Positions 1 to 11,949 of a DNA stretch of 64,000 nucleotides are shown in pieces. This DNA is from Dacryopinax spathularia (Eukaryota > Basidiomycota > Dacrymycetes > Dacrymycetales > Dacrymycetaceae). The position numbers and the translations under genes were made by a program. The DNA lies in the NCBI GenBank assembly GCA_037974965.1, contig JBBPFI010000006.1:372001-436000 (forward strand). The letters are read 5' to 3'. Numbering within the stretch: position 1 is the stretch's first letter; each line of letters starts with the position of its first letter. The notes beneath the pieces were generated by a model. It saw nothing but the letters and a program-made list of their open reading frames with translations, ran no database searches and was not told the origin of the DNA.

Positions 1-194
1 ACCTCCTCGATCCGGGCAAGATACGCCTTGACGAGGTCGACAGCAGTAAAACAGCCAGCTTCCATCCCATCTGAGAGCTCCTTGATCGAAGCATCGTACA
101 AGTCAGGCAGGACGCAGTCCCTTGGAAGAACCCGAGAAGCGGTCGCGAGTCCCACGGCAGTAAGCGCGGAGATTGCGAGGGTGAGGAAGCGCAT
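1..194 (-). CDS. Secreted amidase, 5' part only (cut by window edge)
   Basis: This is the first coding exon of an amidase-signature family hydrolase, read leftward off the window. The start codon is at 194-192. The protein opens with a hydrophobic signal peptide of about 20 residues, and then a segment containing [12 protein letters not shown] and [20 protein letters not shown]. That segment is nearly identical to residues about 33-69 of the complete amidase at 13381-15222, so the family call rests on that paralogue and not on the catalytic core, which lies outside the window. The amidase family hydrolyses amide bonds with a Ser-cisSer-Lys triad, and a signal peptide suggests secretion. A TATA-like element lies about 75 bp upstream. 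Substrate is unknown. Confidence 0.85.
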   Translation of the reverse strand, partial: MRFLTLAISALTAVGLATASRVLPRDCVLPDLYDASIKELSDGMEAGCFTAVDLVKAYLARIEE

Positions 195-267
195 GCTGGA
201 TGATATTGGATGCTGCCGACTGCAAGTCCGGGAGGCTTCAGGGAGGCGGCATCAACGGCGTCGTCGG

Positions 268-275
268 TTATATAA
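268..275 (-). promoter_or_regulatory. TATA-like element of the left amidase gene
   Basis: The motif TTATATAA lies about 75 bp upstream of the amidase start at 194. A similar A/T motif sits about 110 bp upstream of the paralogous amidase, which supports a real core promoter element. The call comes from sequence and position only. Confidence 0.5.
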
Positions 276-1016
276 ACGCCAGCATCTTCCGAGCACAAAA
301 CGAGCAAATTGAGCAGGTCAACATCGCTCTGGTTCACCGACAATTCGGCAAGATCAAGTATGCAGGCCAGGCCAAACTGGGGTGTGTCTAGCCCGATTCT
401 AAGTGCAGCAGCATCCACAGCGCTCGCATTCAGTCGAACCGACCTCACAGCGCCAAGGCAAGGAAGGACATATCCCAAATGCAGACATGGGCGCCGAGCT
501 GGGTGGAGGGCACCGAGACGGAGTATGCTAGATCGGGGCAAGATAACGAGGAATCGGGCATCCTTGCAAGCCAAACGAGCTCAAAAGTGTGGTTCCAGGC
601 GGGCCGCCGGCCAGGCAACGCAAGCGATGCCAGGACGTCATCGATCCCACGTTCCCGCTAGCTGAATAGACCAAGGTCAAGCATCCAAGACTCAGACCTC
701 CCGATCCCCAGCTAGCTGAAGAGGAGAAGTTTGCCGGAGAGACATTCGGCATGTTGAGTCCATAAAGCAAGGTTGATCGGCGAGATAAGGGCGGGATCGC
801 CGCGCGATAGGGGCCGGGATTTCTTCGGCTCCGAATTTCGATCATCAACGCGGGTGATCGGAAGTTGAGGAAAGAGATGAGAATGTGGCTAGGGAAACAA
901 AGGATTGTTTTCTTTTAGCCGCCGGGCTGCAAAGTGTACATATAGAAACGTGGATATGCAGTCAAACACCAAAGGGTATCCTGCTCTACAAACTCCAGCC
1001 CCGCAAGTCGATCTAA
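276..1016. other. Intergenic region, no gene recognised
   Basis: This stretch holds the upstream region of the left amidase and the 3' flank of the BTB gene. Open frames here are short, show no splice-linked continuation and resemble no family I know. No repeat or RNA gene was seen. Confidence 0.5.
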
Positions 1017-3689
1017 CTAACGCGAATGCACCTCCCCCTTCGTACTCCCTCCACCAGGCTTCCATTCCCTATCCCCCCTCAGCGTACAATACAGGAAGTG
1101 CCTGCGCGGACCTGAGATCCCACTTGCTACGCTTACTCGGCCGCCGAGCGGGGTCGTGTCAGTTCCGGAACCGCGTACGCCGAGGGAGAACATGCGGTCG
1201 AATACTACAGGATGTTGTCAGTGATCAACATCCCAAAGTGGGTGGATGGGGAGGCGCTAAGCAGAGATCGCATCGTGTTCGGGCGGCAGGAGGTGCTGAT
1301 GATGGGAGTAGAATGGGGAAAGAACTCACGCGTAGAGATATAGATCTTCGCACACGTCTGACAGCTCAGATGCGTCAACGTCAACGGCGGCGAAAGCTCC
1401 AATTGCCTCAGGTAGCGAAAGACCATGCTCGGCTGGGGCGGGCCGAACCGGAGTAGGGAGAGGTAGCCCTGGCGCCATTTTTCTTCTAGCAGTCGGGCGC
1501 ATGTCGTTGGGTCGGGGCAGCTGGAGCACTAGGAGAGGCGTCAGCTCGAGTATATGGGCGGAACCTCATATGGGCGGAACAGATGCATGGTGGGGATATC
1601 GCTGATGAAGGAGGGAGGGAAGGAAGCGGGACGTACGCAGGTATAGTCCTTGGCTATTGGGGTGACACCGAGCTTTAGCAGCCGTTCAAGGAACCATGTC
1701 CTCCGTTTTTCGAGCTTGAGGAGCGTCTCCCTCGACAGCGTCTTCAGCTCCGAGTCCGGCCTGTCGCAAAGCGTCAGCATCTCCACCTTCCAATCGATAC
1801 AGCAGCCTGTAGTCCTTCCCAGGTCGACAACGAACGCAGGAGCGGAAGAGCAGCGCCGACGCTCGACGTGACAAGAAAGATAACGACAAGAGGAGAAGGA
1901 CGTACCAGCCCCCCAGATTATCCAAAACAAACCGACTCGCCTCCCTATACAGCTCGTCCTCCTCATACAATTCCGCAATCCGAAGGGCTTTGATAGGCTT
2001 GCCAGCCGCATGGGAGAGGAGGAACGAGAGACATGCGGATTGAAGGTTTGGCGAGATGAGCTTTTGGGAGAGGTGCATCCTGCCGGCATCGTAGTCAGTC
2101 TACTTTTGCCCGGTAGATGGGATCGTCGGGTAAGGGTGGGCGGAGGATGGAGGATGGAGGACGCAGAGAGAAGCAAGCTGGAAGGAAGCAGAGGAAGAAG
2201 GGAGAATGGGGAAGGGGACGTACAGGTTCTCAACGTTATTCCATGTAATCGTACACTCCAAGCTACCCCCCCACCCCAACGCGCATCAGCACCCTGTCCC
2301 CACCCTTCGCCACACCACATAGGCAAGAAAGGACTCACTGCGGATAAACAAACTTCAAAAAATCGTGGAACGCCCCAGCCCGTTCTTCCATCAGGTCGAT
2401 CACCGCTTCCGCCCCTCCCCTCCCTGTTCCTGTTCCTGCTCCCCCAGCTCCCGCGACTGCAGAGGCAGAACCAGAGCCGGGAATGGAGGACGAGCCAGGA
2501 CGTGGAAGCGTACGAGAGCGTCGATGTTGACCGGCTCGGCCGTCCCAGCTTACTCGCACGTGTGGGCGCGTCGTTTGGCTGTGTCGTTTTTCTTTTTCTT
2601 TCTCTTTTTCTTTTTCTTTGGCGTTGTCCTTGTCCTTGTCCCTGTCTCCAGGGCACCGTTTCGGGCCGGAGGATAGTGCGCGTAATGAGGCAGCTCTATG
2701 CGCCGACAGATCCGCCCCTTCCTCGTCCGAAGAAGAAGCGCCCATGGAGCAATCCGGTAAAGTTGACCCGCCGTCCGAGTCGGCCCTCGCCCCAGAACTG
2801 GGGGAAAGGAAATGCAGCGTCGTCTGTGGTGGTGGACTCCCCGCGCCTCCTCTTCTCCCAGCAGGGGAATGGGAGTGGGGGTGGACGTCCGACCCCGACT
2901 CGGAGTCTGCGTCCGGGTCCAAGTCCGGCTCCGCCTCCAGCTCAGCTGTGAACGGGCCTGGGGACGCCTTGTCGGGCGAAGCGGGGTCCGATTCAGGGAT
3001 GGAGAGGTGCGTTGCTGCTGCTGTGGAAGGGTGTGCTGGAGTAGTACTGGTGCTGTTGGTGGAGGAGCAGGTGACTGTGATGATGGATGAGCTGAGGGAG
3101 GCTGGGCGGCCTGTTTCGGCCCAGTTGCCTGATAGGGCTGCGGCGAAGAAGGGGGAGGCGAATATGAGGACGTCTTTGTGTGCCCTGCATGCCGGATCAG
3201 TATCAGTATCAGCATCATGCTCAGCGCTTATATGCGTGGCACGGGAGGGAAAGGGAGAGAAGGGAAGGAAGGGCAAGGGGCAAGGGAAGGGACGCACCAG
3301 AAAGTCGTATTCTCCACATTGATCCTGACCGTCCCCGGCCACTCCGCGTCCCTCCGAAAAGTCGGATCAACCTCGACCTCCTCCCCCTCTTCATCCGCCC
3401 CACTCTCGCTCCTCTCCCCCCTCTCCCCCGGGACACCAGGCCGGCGCACATGCACATGTTCATACGTATCCTCAGCCCCGCTCCCGCTCGCACTGGAATC
3501 CTCGACGTTCGCCCAGCTTGGGCTGGAGACGGACCGTCGGGGCTGATGACGCTGGGGGTGGGAGGGAGGTGGGAAGATCCCCATTGCTGGAGTGTGGTTT
3601 TCTGTTGGTGAGGAGAGGGAGGGACCGGTGGGTGAGCGGGCTGAGCGGGCGATGAGGATGTGGGAGGGGTTGGAGGATGTGGTCGCCAT
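1017..3689 (-). CDS. BTB/POZ domain protein
   Basis: The product is a fungal BTB/POZ protein. Reading phases join across about six introns. The N-terminal exon (start 3689) is low-complexity and acidic. The BTB fold then begins with HKDVLIFASPFFAAALSGNW, is interrupted by a long Ser/Pro/Asp-rich insert, and resumes with AFHDFLKFVYPHLECTITWN and NNVENLMHLSQKLISPNL. A helical part follows (AELYEEDELYREASRFVLDN; LSRETLLKLEKRRTWFLERL) and then a short Cys-rich tail (CSSCPDPTTC, SCQTC). BTB domains mediate dimerisation and often recruit Cullin-3, but no partner domain is visible, so the role is unknown. The last exon, ending in TAG at 1019-1017, is inferred from a GTGAGT donor and CTGTAG acceptor and is the least certain part. 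Confidence 0.8.
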
Positions 3690-4001
3690 CGCTGCTTCCC
3701 CACTCCTTCACTCCTTAGAACTCGTCAAATGCAAGCTGAGGTACAAGTCTAGGAGGAAGCGGAGGTCTTAGAGTGGTGAAGAGAAGCAGTAATGGGCAGC
3801 CCAAGTTCGACGATAAGTCGATCCGTGTCTCTCTCAGGCGTCTGTTGTGAGACACACGCGGGGAACACCCAAGCTCAGTGGCAGTGCCCCTCCAACACAG
3901 CCACCAATTCTCCGTCATTCCGCGCTCTCAACCCATCCTGGACCGCGGTTCCTCCTCCTCCTCGTCTCTGTGTGGTCGGACCTGGTAGAGCAGCAAGCAG
4001 G
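3690..4001. promoter_or_regulatory. Divergent intergenic region
   Basis: About 310 bp separate the divergently transcribed BTB gene and the small gene at 4002. It probably carries both promoters. I saw no clear TATA box or other motif. Confidence 0.4.
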
Positions 4002-4961
4002 ATGGCATCGAAGCGCGCTGCACAGCAGGCTGCACAAGCTGCGGAACATTTTGCAGACCATACAAAGTATCATCTTGCTCCTCATGGGTTCTGGAAACGG
4101 TTTCGTACGTCCCCGCTTCCCCCATCCTCTCCTGCTCCTGCGCCCCACTTCTCCCTTCCGCCTCCTCCTCCTCCTCCTCTTCCTCTGTCACACCTCCTCT
4201 CTCTGCGAAGTCCGTCAATGAGGGTATATGCTGATGGATGAGGGCAGGCGACGCAGTAGTGATCAACCCGAACATCTCGTCCGGCCTGCCGATCGCAAAC
4301 CTAAACCGGTACCCTCAGCCGGGGAGCAGGCCCGAGAAGTACGCTACGCCCGCAACGAAAGCGAGTGACGTAGCCCAGAACCCGGTGCGTGCCATCTCAA
4401 GTCATCCCCACCCCGTACCTCTCCCCCGTCGCCCTTCGCCCAACTTCCTCATCCCCTCTCCTCCTCTGCCTCTTCCTCTTGCCCTCCTTCCTTCCCGCTC
4501 TTCGCCTGCTTTACCCTTCTTCCCTCGCACCCTCCCTCCCTCGCTCCGATACGAGCTTTGGAAGAAAGATGGATGTAAGCAGGGTGCTGACTGCCTGGTT
4601 GTAGTATCATAAACGCGACTACCGCCGCGCCTACCCCCAAACATCCACCATCTCCCAACCGCACCTCACCTCCCTCCTCCTCCAGCGCCCCGCGCTCGCC
4701 TCCATCCATGCCCCCGAAGCAGCCTCCCAAGCCTCCGCCGAAAACCCCGGTGCCACCCAGCTCCCCATCCCCCTGCCCGAGAAATTGCCCGACCTGACCG
4801 TGGCGCTTAAAGAGCTGAGCGAGAAGGAGAAGTTGTTTGAGCCGAAGGAGGGGAGGCTCCCGCCCCGCCCGGCGAGGGTCGGGGAGTGGAGGGGGTTGAG
4901 AGAGGGGGATGATGTGCCGAGGGATCCGTATGCTTATTTCCCGATGGATTTGTGGAAATAA
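4002..4961 (+). CDS. Small conserved protein, possibly mitochondrial (198 aa)
   Basis: There are three exons: 4002-4104, 4248-4384 and 4605-4961, with phases that join cleanly (103+137+357 nt). The product is 198 residues. It begins MASKRAAQQAAQAAEHFADH, continues through HGFWKRFRDAVVINPNISSG and LNRYPQPGSRPEKYATPATK, then NPYHKRDYRRAYPQTS, and ends PYAYFPMDLWK. There is no signal peptide, membrane segment or catalytic motif. The style (basic N-terminus, many Pro and Tyr) recalls small fungal accessory subunits of mitochondrial complex I in the 21-kDa class, but I cannot confirm that from sequence alone. Both introns are longer (143 and 220 nt) than is usual in this window. Gene structure is well supported; function is open. 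Confidence 0.7.
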
Positions 4962-4996
4962 AGTTAGCTGTAGAGGTGTAGAGCGTGTAGATGGAT

Positions 4997-5045
4997 AATT
5001 CCAATTCCAATTCCAATTCCAATTTCGATCCAATCCAATCCAATC
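4997..5045. repeat. Microsatellite (AATTCC then AATCC units)
   Basis: Four copies of a six-base AATTCC unit run directly into three copies of the five-base unit CAATC. The tract lies just downstream of the small gene's stop codon and is probably in its 3' UTR. Confidence 0.85.
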
Positions 5046-5448
5046 TCGATCTCCGATGTCCTTTCCCATGCATGCAGTCCTGCGTTGAGCAGAGAGGGTA
5101 GGGAGACGAACCGATAAATATAGTTATTGAGGGAGTATAAGGTAAGTAACTATGTAAGGGAATAGCGAGGTCCAAACAATCATCAACACGACCAACGACC
5201 GAAGGGACATCTATCTACAGAATCACCACGCAAAAGGGGTATCTTTTTCTCCGGGGTATACAGAAGAACCACCGAGGTATCTCGCCAGCAGAAGGGGTAC
5301 ACAAATACAGAGGGATGGGACTAGGGAAATGAACGGTCCAGTGAGGGAATAGAGTGCGCTCTGCGGGAAGAGCGTGGGTCGTAAGGAGAAAGACAGAAGA
5401 GGAGAGAAGAGAGGAGAGGGGAGGGGAGGGATTGAGGGATTGAAGACG

Positions 5449-8400
5449 TTAGCTCTCCTTTTCCGGATCGGCGAACACGACCGGCGCGTTCTCGATCAGC
5501 CATCGGACGGTCTGGGTCTCACCGGACATGTCTGTGAACTCCCGTGAGCGGTCCTGCGAGCGCATCAGGGTAGCTATGACACAGAGTAAGCTAGATGTAT
5601 GCGCGAATGCAATGGGAAGTACTCACGTCCGAAGACGACGCCGAGATTCTGCGAGTTCATGCGGTTCACTTCGGCGAGGTTGGTCACTCTGTGCAGGTGG
5701 AGCATGAGGAACTTGACGGTCTCGTAGTGCTCTAGCGGGAGCTGCTTGATCAGGGCCGTTAGGGCTGCTCCTCGGGCTGCGGGGTCGTTGTTCTCCCCAG
5801 CAGTGACGAACTTGTCGTGCAATGCATGCGTGAACAATGGATTCGGAAGGGAGCGGAACCAAGTCTTGAGGACGGACGTAATGCTCGACACGTCGTTGAA
5901 CAGCTGGACGTCGTTCAGGTCGAACGCATCGTACGGTCCCTTCTCAAACAGCTGGGTGATGTTCTTGCACTGCGAACTGCCGCCGGTCTTCCGGTAGATG
6001 CCCTCGTAGTCCATGCCTCGCTGCTCCAGCGCATCTATACACTTCTCCACAATGACCGGGATCACACGTGGGGTGTCTCGCGCATCGGCACGGACTTGCT
6101 CGATAAGGTCGCGACCAAAGATGGTGTATTCGACTGGAGCGGACTTCTCCATGGACGGACGACGACATTGGGCCTTGACGAACGTCTGGCACCGGGCGTG
6201 GCAGACGATCCCGCAGTCCACACAACGCAGATGCAAGCCCCACATCTTCTCCCCACAATGCTCGCAGCGTGTCAGCCGCAAAATACTGTGCTGCTGGAAA
6301 TTATGTCCGCCTAATGGATTGGGCCGTTCCTGTCCGTTGACAAGAGGCGGCGTCGGCGTTGTCGAGATCGGTACAGCAGCCTTACCGGCAGCAGGAGCGT
6401 TGGAGTTACTCGAGCCCTTGTTGTACCACCTGAAGCGCCGTCCAGTCGTCGTTGCGGCGGTTGGGGGCTCTTGGGTATGCAGGTCGACCTTCTCAACTTT
6501 GACAAACCGCTGGGATTCATCACGATCGTCATGTCCAAGCAATGAGCTAGTGAGGTTGGTTGAAGTGGAAGCAGTCGTAACGCTGGCCAAGCTCTCGTCC
6601 GCTCTCCGCAGACGGGAACCAGGAGTAGGGCTGACGAACGCAGACGGCGGGACAGAACGCGACGCATCCCTTGTCGGGGGCGAGATAAGCCCACCCTCCG
6701 GCTTTGCGTCTGACTGGGCTAGGACTTGCTGAAGCAGAGCGCTCAACTCGTCGTTCCTTGCCTGAAGCGAGGCCGCTTCGTCCTGATACTGCGCCCTCGC
6801 GTCTTGCAGCTCCTGCACTTCCCGAGCGAGCTGATCCCGCTGTTGTTGCATAATCTCCAGGTCACGGGCATAATCCGCCTTGACCACCTCCAATCTCTGG
6901 CTAAGAGAATGGCTCGCACGAAGTGAAAGAGCGTCTCCATCCCCCACCGTAGGCGGTTCGAGGTTGGAGGCAGTCCTACCGCAAAAATCAGCGTCAAAAG
7001 GCTGTGTATATGCGCAGCAACGATTAGGGGGGACATACGACTTCGACACTGCCAGCTGCTCGACTTCTGCAATAACGAGTTCCCTCTCGACCTTGAGCTT
7101 GCTCAGCGTTTGCTGGAGGTTGTCCATCTCCTCCTTGAGCTTCTGACCTTGCTCAGTGCGGCGCTTGACCTCTCGGTCGGGAGCTTCGAGCATCGTCAGC
7201 CTTGCAGCTTGGTCCGAGACCTTCACCCGCAAGCGAGTGACCTCAGCTTCTACTTCTCGGCGATGGGTGAGCTCGCGGTCGTATTCGGCCCCAGCGACGT
7301 TCAGGCCTTTTACGTAATGCTGACTCTTCCTCTGCACACGATCATCAGAACATGTCACGAGAGCGCCGGGGAGACGAGAAAGACAGCGGACGGACCTTAA
7401 TCCCATCATACTGCGCTTTTAGCGACGCATACTTCTCGTTCATACTCTCCATCGCGGCCAGCATACCAAGGGCAATACCCATATCGAGTACCACCTGTCC
7501 GGTTCCGCCCTGCTTCTCTCCGTCCCGGATGGCATCGCGCAGCTTCTGGAGCACCGCCTCCGTGGTGAGTGCGGGCTCGGGCGAAGGGCTGGCGGGCGTG
7601 GCGGTCGAGACGGCTGAGAGGGGGCCGAGGACGTCGTCGTCCGATACTTCTGAGTGGGAGAAGGAGATCCTTGGTGATGGGCTTCTTGCAGTGGGTGGGA
7701 GACCGTCCAGGAATGAGCCGGATACTGCCGGTGCGCTGGTCGAGCCTCCGCGGTTAAGGGAGGCGATACTTGTCATCGAAGGTGAAGTGACGATATGCCT
7801 CAGCCCAGTCGGAGTCACATCCTGGCTCTGATTCGGGCGGGTCGTGCTCCCGCTATCTCTGCTCGCAGTACTCCGCAGATCAGCGGTGAACCCGCTCCCT
7901 GTAGCCGGGGCGCTCGCGGGCTGCTGATGGTCCAGCTGCAGACTCGAGCTGGCCGGGATGGGGGAAATGACCCCCGCAAGTTCGGCAAGATTTTTCTCCG
8001 AGTCGCTGTGCGCCACCCGGCTGAGGATATCGCTGAAGTCTGTGCCGTACAGGGAGAAACGCATTGGCGGGAGAGCGGGTGCGGCGAGCGTTGTGGGCTG
8101 GTCGTCCTCGCCGTCTGTTGCAGGCTCGGCGGGCGTACTGGTCCCTGTTGGTGCACTGGAGCTGTTTGGCGCAGGTGAAGCGTCGATGCCGTCCTCCATA
8201 CTTGGCCGTGTCAGCTCCTTGGGGTAGTCTCCCTCCGGCGGCTCGCGCGGCTCCGAATCAATGACGATCACCTCCTCGCCCAAGTCCACATCCACGCCAA
8301 GCCCGACAACACCATTTCCATTCGTCCCTTTATGGCCGGAATCGAGATGCTGCCGATTCCATTCTTTTGGCGGAGGGGTGGGAGGCATGTCTGTACTGCT

Positions 8401-9913
8401 CTTTCGGGAACTGTCGCGTCTTGCTGGACTGGGTTCACGACTCCTTCCTCTCCTATGCGGAGGGGGAAAGGAATGAGCATCGTGTGGCAGTAGGCTTGGG
8501 CTCGCACTGCGCGCTCCTTCGGGCGAAGGGACAGCAGAGTGGAATGAGGTTGGCGACGGTGATGAACGATAGGAGTGGGGTTGAGGTGATAGTGAGCGAT
8601 TTGAATGCGGTGGTGATGCTGCATCTGCGATCCAGCTCCGGCGGTGGAGATCGCTCGGATCGGACATGAGGAAACCGTTGAGCATCGCTGACCGACGGTT
8701 GGGATGGGAGGCAATCCCTCCTCCGTGAGAAGGAGGTTGGAGTGACCGACCAGCGGAAGGGAGGTTGAACCCCAGTCCGGTTGGAGAAGGGAGGGGCGAG
8801 GGCGGTTTGGGTGATGGAGCGCGAGGCTCGTCCCATGAGCTGGTGGAAACGAACGGTGGTGGAGCAGGAGAAGGTGATCGCTCTGGTGCGAGTGGTGGTG
8901 GATGTGTCGGCTTCCTGGGTCGAAGAGGCGCGACCTCAGGTTGTCCTGCTTGAAGACTAAAGCTTGTTCGCTTTGCGCTCGGGAACTCGGTAGCGGAATC
9001 GAGGAAAGGTGTGCTGTTCGGGGTGTAGAAGTGGGTTGATGTCGGTGACGCGGCCCCGACGTTATTACTCGCACTCGTATTCGCTTCCCTCACAACCGGG
9101 GACGGCGGAGGGACACCATTGGCCGACTCGGCCTTGGACGACGTCGGCGTCGGGACTGATGGACCCGCCGAGCCGGAAGCCGACTTGACGGGTAAAGTCG
9201 GCACAGGAGACTGTATCGACCCATCACCATCAGCGCGTCGCCGCAGCCCCTGAGCGGGCTCACGCACCTCTCCCTCCGCCCGCTCCTTCTTCCTCCTGCT
9301 CTTCCGCCTCTCTATCGCCCGCCTACTCCGTGCCGCCTTCTCATTATGGCACGGCATGCAGTATATCCCATGGTTGGTCTTGGCGAACACGAGGTCCTCG
9401 ATCTTCTTCTGGCATTGCTGGCATTTGAAGCAGTTGGAGTGGTAAGTGAGGTCGCCGGTCATGACTGCTTCGTCTTGGATTGGGAGGCCGCAGGAGGCGC
9501 ACTGGTAGGTGCAGTCCATGCACACTGGCGAGCCGTCTGCGAGGATAAGCAGGGTCATATCAGGCTAAAAGATGGCGGATCAGTGAGGCCTCGCAACGAA
9601 GAGCGAAGTCGAACTCACATGGACCTTCTTCTTGCATGTTGAGCAAACGAAGCTGTCCTCTGATCAGTGACCTATCCAAGATGCTCATTTATCTCGCCAT
9701 ACCAGTCCATATGCCATAGTGAGTCCCTTCATGACATCGCATTAGCATCCTGAACCATCAACCGCGCATATAGCAAGCGTACCTGAGAGCGATGACGAGT
9801 CCATGCTGATCAGCGTCGATCGCGTTCCCACATCCGAAGCATGGCTGGCCAGCAGGGTTGATCGCCGCATCCGGATCGCCCAGCGCTGAAGCAGGATGAA
9901 CCGTCGCTGCCAT
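5449..9913 (-). CDS. LIM-C1-RhoGAP protein (Rga1/Lrg1-type Rho GTPase-activating protein)
   Basis: This is a GTPase-activating protein for Rho-family GTPases, about 1,380 residues. Small N-terminal exons (first 9913-9783) encode the first LIM motif: CFGC, then HMDC FVC STC joined across a 24-nt microexon and a short exon. The second LIM follows as CMDCTYQCASC with CQQC and CMPC. A long Ser/Pro-rich region leads to coiled coils (about 7400-6730), then a C1 zinc domain (HSILRLTRCEHCGEKMWG with Cys/His spacing intact). The RhoGAP domain carries the arginine finger in DYEGIYRKTGG and ends NLGVVFGPTLMR across the last intron. Stop is at 5451-5449. In fungi this architecture controls polarity, septation and cell-wall signalling through Cdc42 or Rho1. 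All GAP landmarks are present. The exact target GTPase cannot be told. Confidence 0.9.
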
Positions 9914-11033
9914 CGTCGTGGACGGTGGTGAAGGTGAGTGACGCGCCCAGATCGCCCTGAGCTCGTTAGGGTGTTAGGGTGCGCGATGGGGGACGCGTCG
10001 CGACCGTGTCTTGCCGTAAGCAGGCCGTAGCTGTCTAGCAGCTTAGTCGTTCGCCCTGTCTAGTCGTTGCCCAACTAGCTCAAGACGATAGGTCGTGGAG
10101 GATAGGGATGGAGTTGAGAGTAGTGTGTGTGAAGGGCTGACTGTATGGGCCAACGGGGAAACGTGAGAGTCGCATGAACCCGCGACGTTGCTTCTCAGTG
10201 AGTACGGGCGGAGCGGGTCCATAATTCTCAATTGAATTCGACCCCCAATGAACCCGCGCGACCCTGAGAGCTCCCCCTCCGCCGGCTGCTACAAATATGG
10301 ACTGCGCTTGGGAAGAATGATACAATCGGGCAATTCTGGCCGGTTGCACATGCTCAAGTAATAGGTGATACAATCGTGTTTTCCCTTGTGAGTGGGGGCG
10401 TCGTTCCTCCGACTGCCCTACACCCACACACCCGCAGTCGCGTCAGACAAGCTTGGCTGTAACAATGCGCTACAACCAGTGTCCCGAATTAACTGAACCC
10501 GTGATAAGAGTACAGTCAGTACCTGAGCAATTTTTTCCTACTTCCTTTGATGCTTCTCAGCCCGACGCGCCCGGCCAGCTCAGCCCGACTCAACGGTTGT
10601 CTCACGCCAACAGCTGTGCACTGATCCCCCCATCTCCCGCTGATGCTGGCCGCCCAAGCAAAGCGACGCGTGTTCTGGGCCAGGCGTCCGCGCGGGACCT
10701 GGGCCTTGATCCCTACCTACCGCTGCACAGGCCAACCTTCTTTGACTGGAACCGCCCATCGTCTGCACACAGCCCAATTATAGCATAAGAACTTCCAGCA
10801 GCGTGTTATTCTTAGTCATGATGCTGTTGCTGCGCTGCTGGCAGTCATTGCCGGAATTTTCACCTCATCGTCAACAATCCGGGGTGCCGTACAAAACAGG
10901 CAATGTGATTTTGAACAGCGACATGTAACATCGCGCATAATCGAGCTCGTTACATAATCGCCCTGCCCAAGCGCGAATGCAGTGGAGAAGACTACAAGGG
11001 GAAAACAGCAACGACAACAGTGACAGCAACCGC
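9914..11033. other. Intergenic region with two TTAGGG motifs
   Basis: This lies between the start of the RhoGAP gene and the 3' end of RPS2 (same strand). Near the RhoGAP start, at 9968-9982, the sequence TTAGGGTGTTAGGG gives two TTAGGG motifs, a known binding word for Tbf1/TRF-like factors in fungi. No coding sequence is recognised. Confidence 0.4.
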
Positions 11034-11949
11034 CTAATACTCGGCCCGCTTGGCAGTGAGCTGCAGGTGGGCGGAGTGCTGGTCGTACGGGGTCTTGGTG
11101 AGTTGCGACTCGGGCCAGAGATCGGGGGTGATGAAAGCGTAGGTCTTCGTGATCTGTGACATTCACGATCAGCGAAGCTCATCAGACTGGTTACAGGGAG
11201 CTTACGGCAGCGAATGTCGCCTTCAAGAAGTTACCCATCGTAGCAGTAGACCCCTTCGACTGCGTGTACACATCCTGAACACCAGCGAGCTGGAGCAGGC
11301 GCTTGCTTGCGGGCGCAGCGACGATACCGGTACCACGGGGAGCCGGGATAAGACGGCACATGACGGAGCCGACCTTGCCAGACACCTTGCTCGGCACGGT
11401 ATGGGGGTCACCGAGATGGGCACCCCAGTAACCTCTCCGGACAGGGATAACGGACAGCTTGGCGAGGATGATAGCGCCACGGATGGCAGTAGCGACTTCC
11501 TTGGCGCACTTGACGCCGAGGCCGACGTGACCATCGAAGTCACCGATAGCGACGAAAGCCTTGAAGCGGGTACGCTGACCGGCACGGGTCTGCTTCTGCA
11601 CAGGCATGATCTTCATAACCTCGTCCTTGAGGCGGGGCAGGAAGATATCGACGATCTGGTACTCCTTGATCGGCAGGGAATACAGATAGATCTCCTCGAT
11701 GGACTTGATCTTGCCATCCTTAACCAGGCGGCCCAGCTTAGTGACGGGGACCCTGCAAGCAATCCAACGTCAGTTTCTGCTACTCGCATGCTGGTGGTCT
11801 AGTAGGACGTACCACTCCTTCTCCTCGTCCTTGCGGCCACCACGACCACCACGACCACCACGGCCCCTAGGACCACCACGCCCACGGCCACCACGGCCAA
11901 AGCCGCCCCTGCCCCGTCCCTCGCCAGCGCCAGTTCCGCGATCAGCCAT
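11034..11949 (-). CDS. RPS2: 40S ribosomal protein uS5 (Rps2)
   Basis: There are three exons: 11949-11813, 11752-11206 and 11153-11034, giving 267 residues, normal for eukaryotic uS5. The N-terminus is a Gly/Arg-rich RGG tract typical of Rps2 and a substrate for arginine methylation. Then come [20 protein letters not shown], the dsRBD-like S5 core with [20 protein letters not shown], and the C-terminal fold [20 protein letters not shown] and [16 protein letters not shown]. The protein sits at the mRNA entry channel of the small subunit and helps decoding fidelity. The introns are 60 and 52 nt. A GC-rich upstream region probably holds a further 5' UTR intron, which I did not place. Identification is secure. 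Confidence 0.97.

Noticed and set aside
905-1456. Plus-strand open frame of 183 codons
   Set aside because: It runs antisense to the spliced 3' end of the BTB gene, which has domain support.
2335-3342. Poly-Lys/Glu and (CTTTTT)-type tract as a separate repeat element
   Set aside because: It encodes the charged insert of the BTB protein and is not an independent element.
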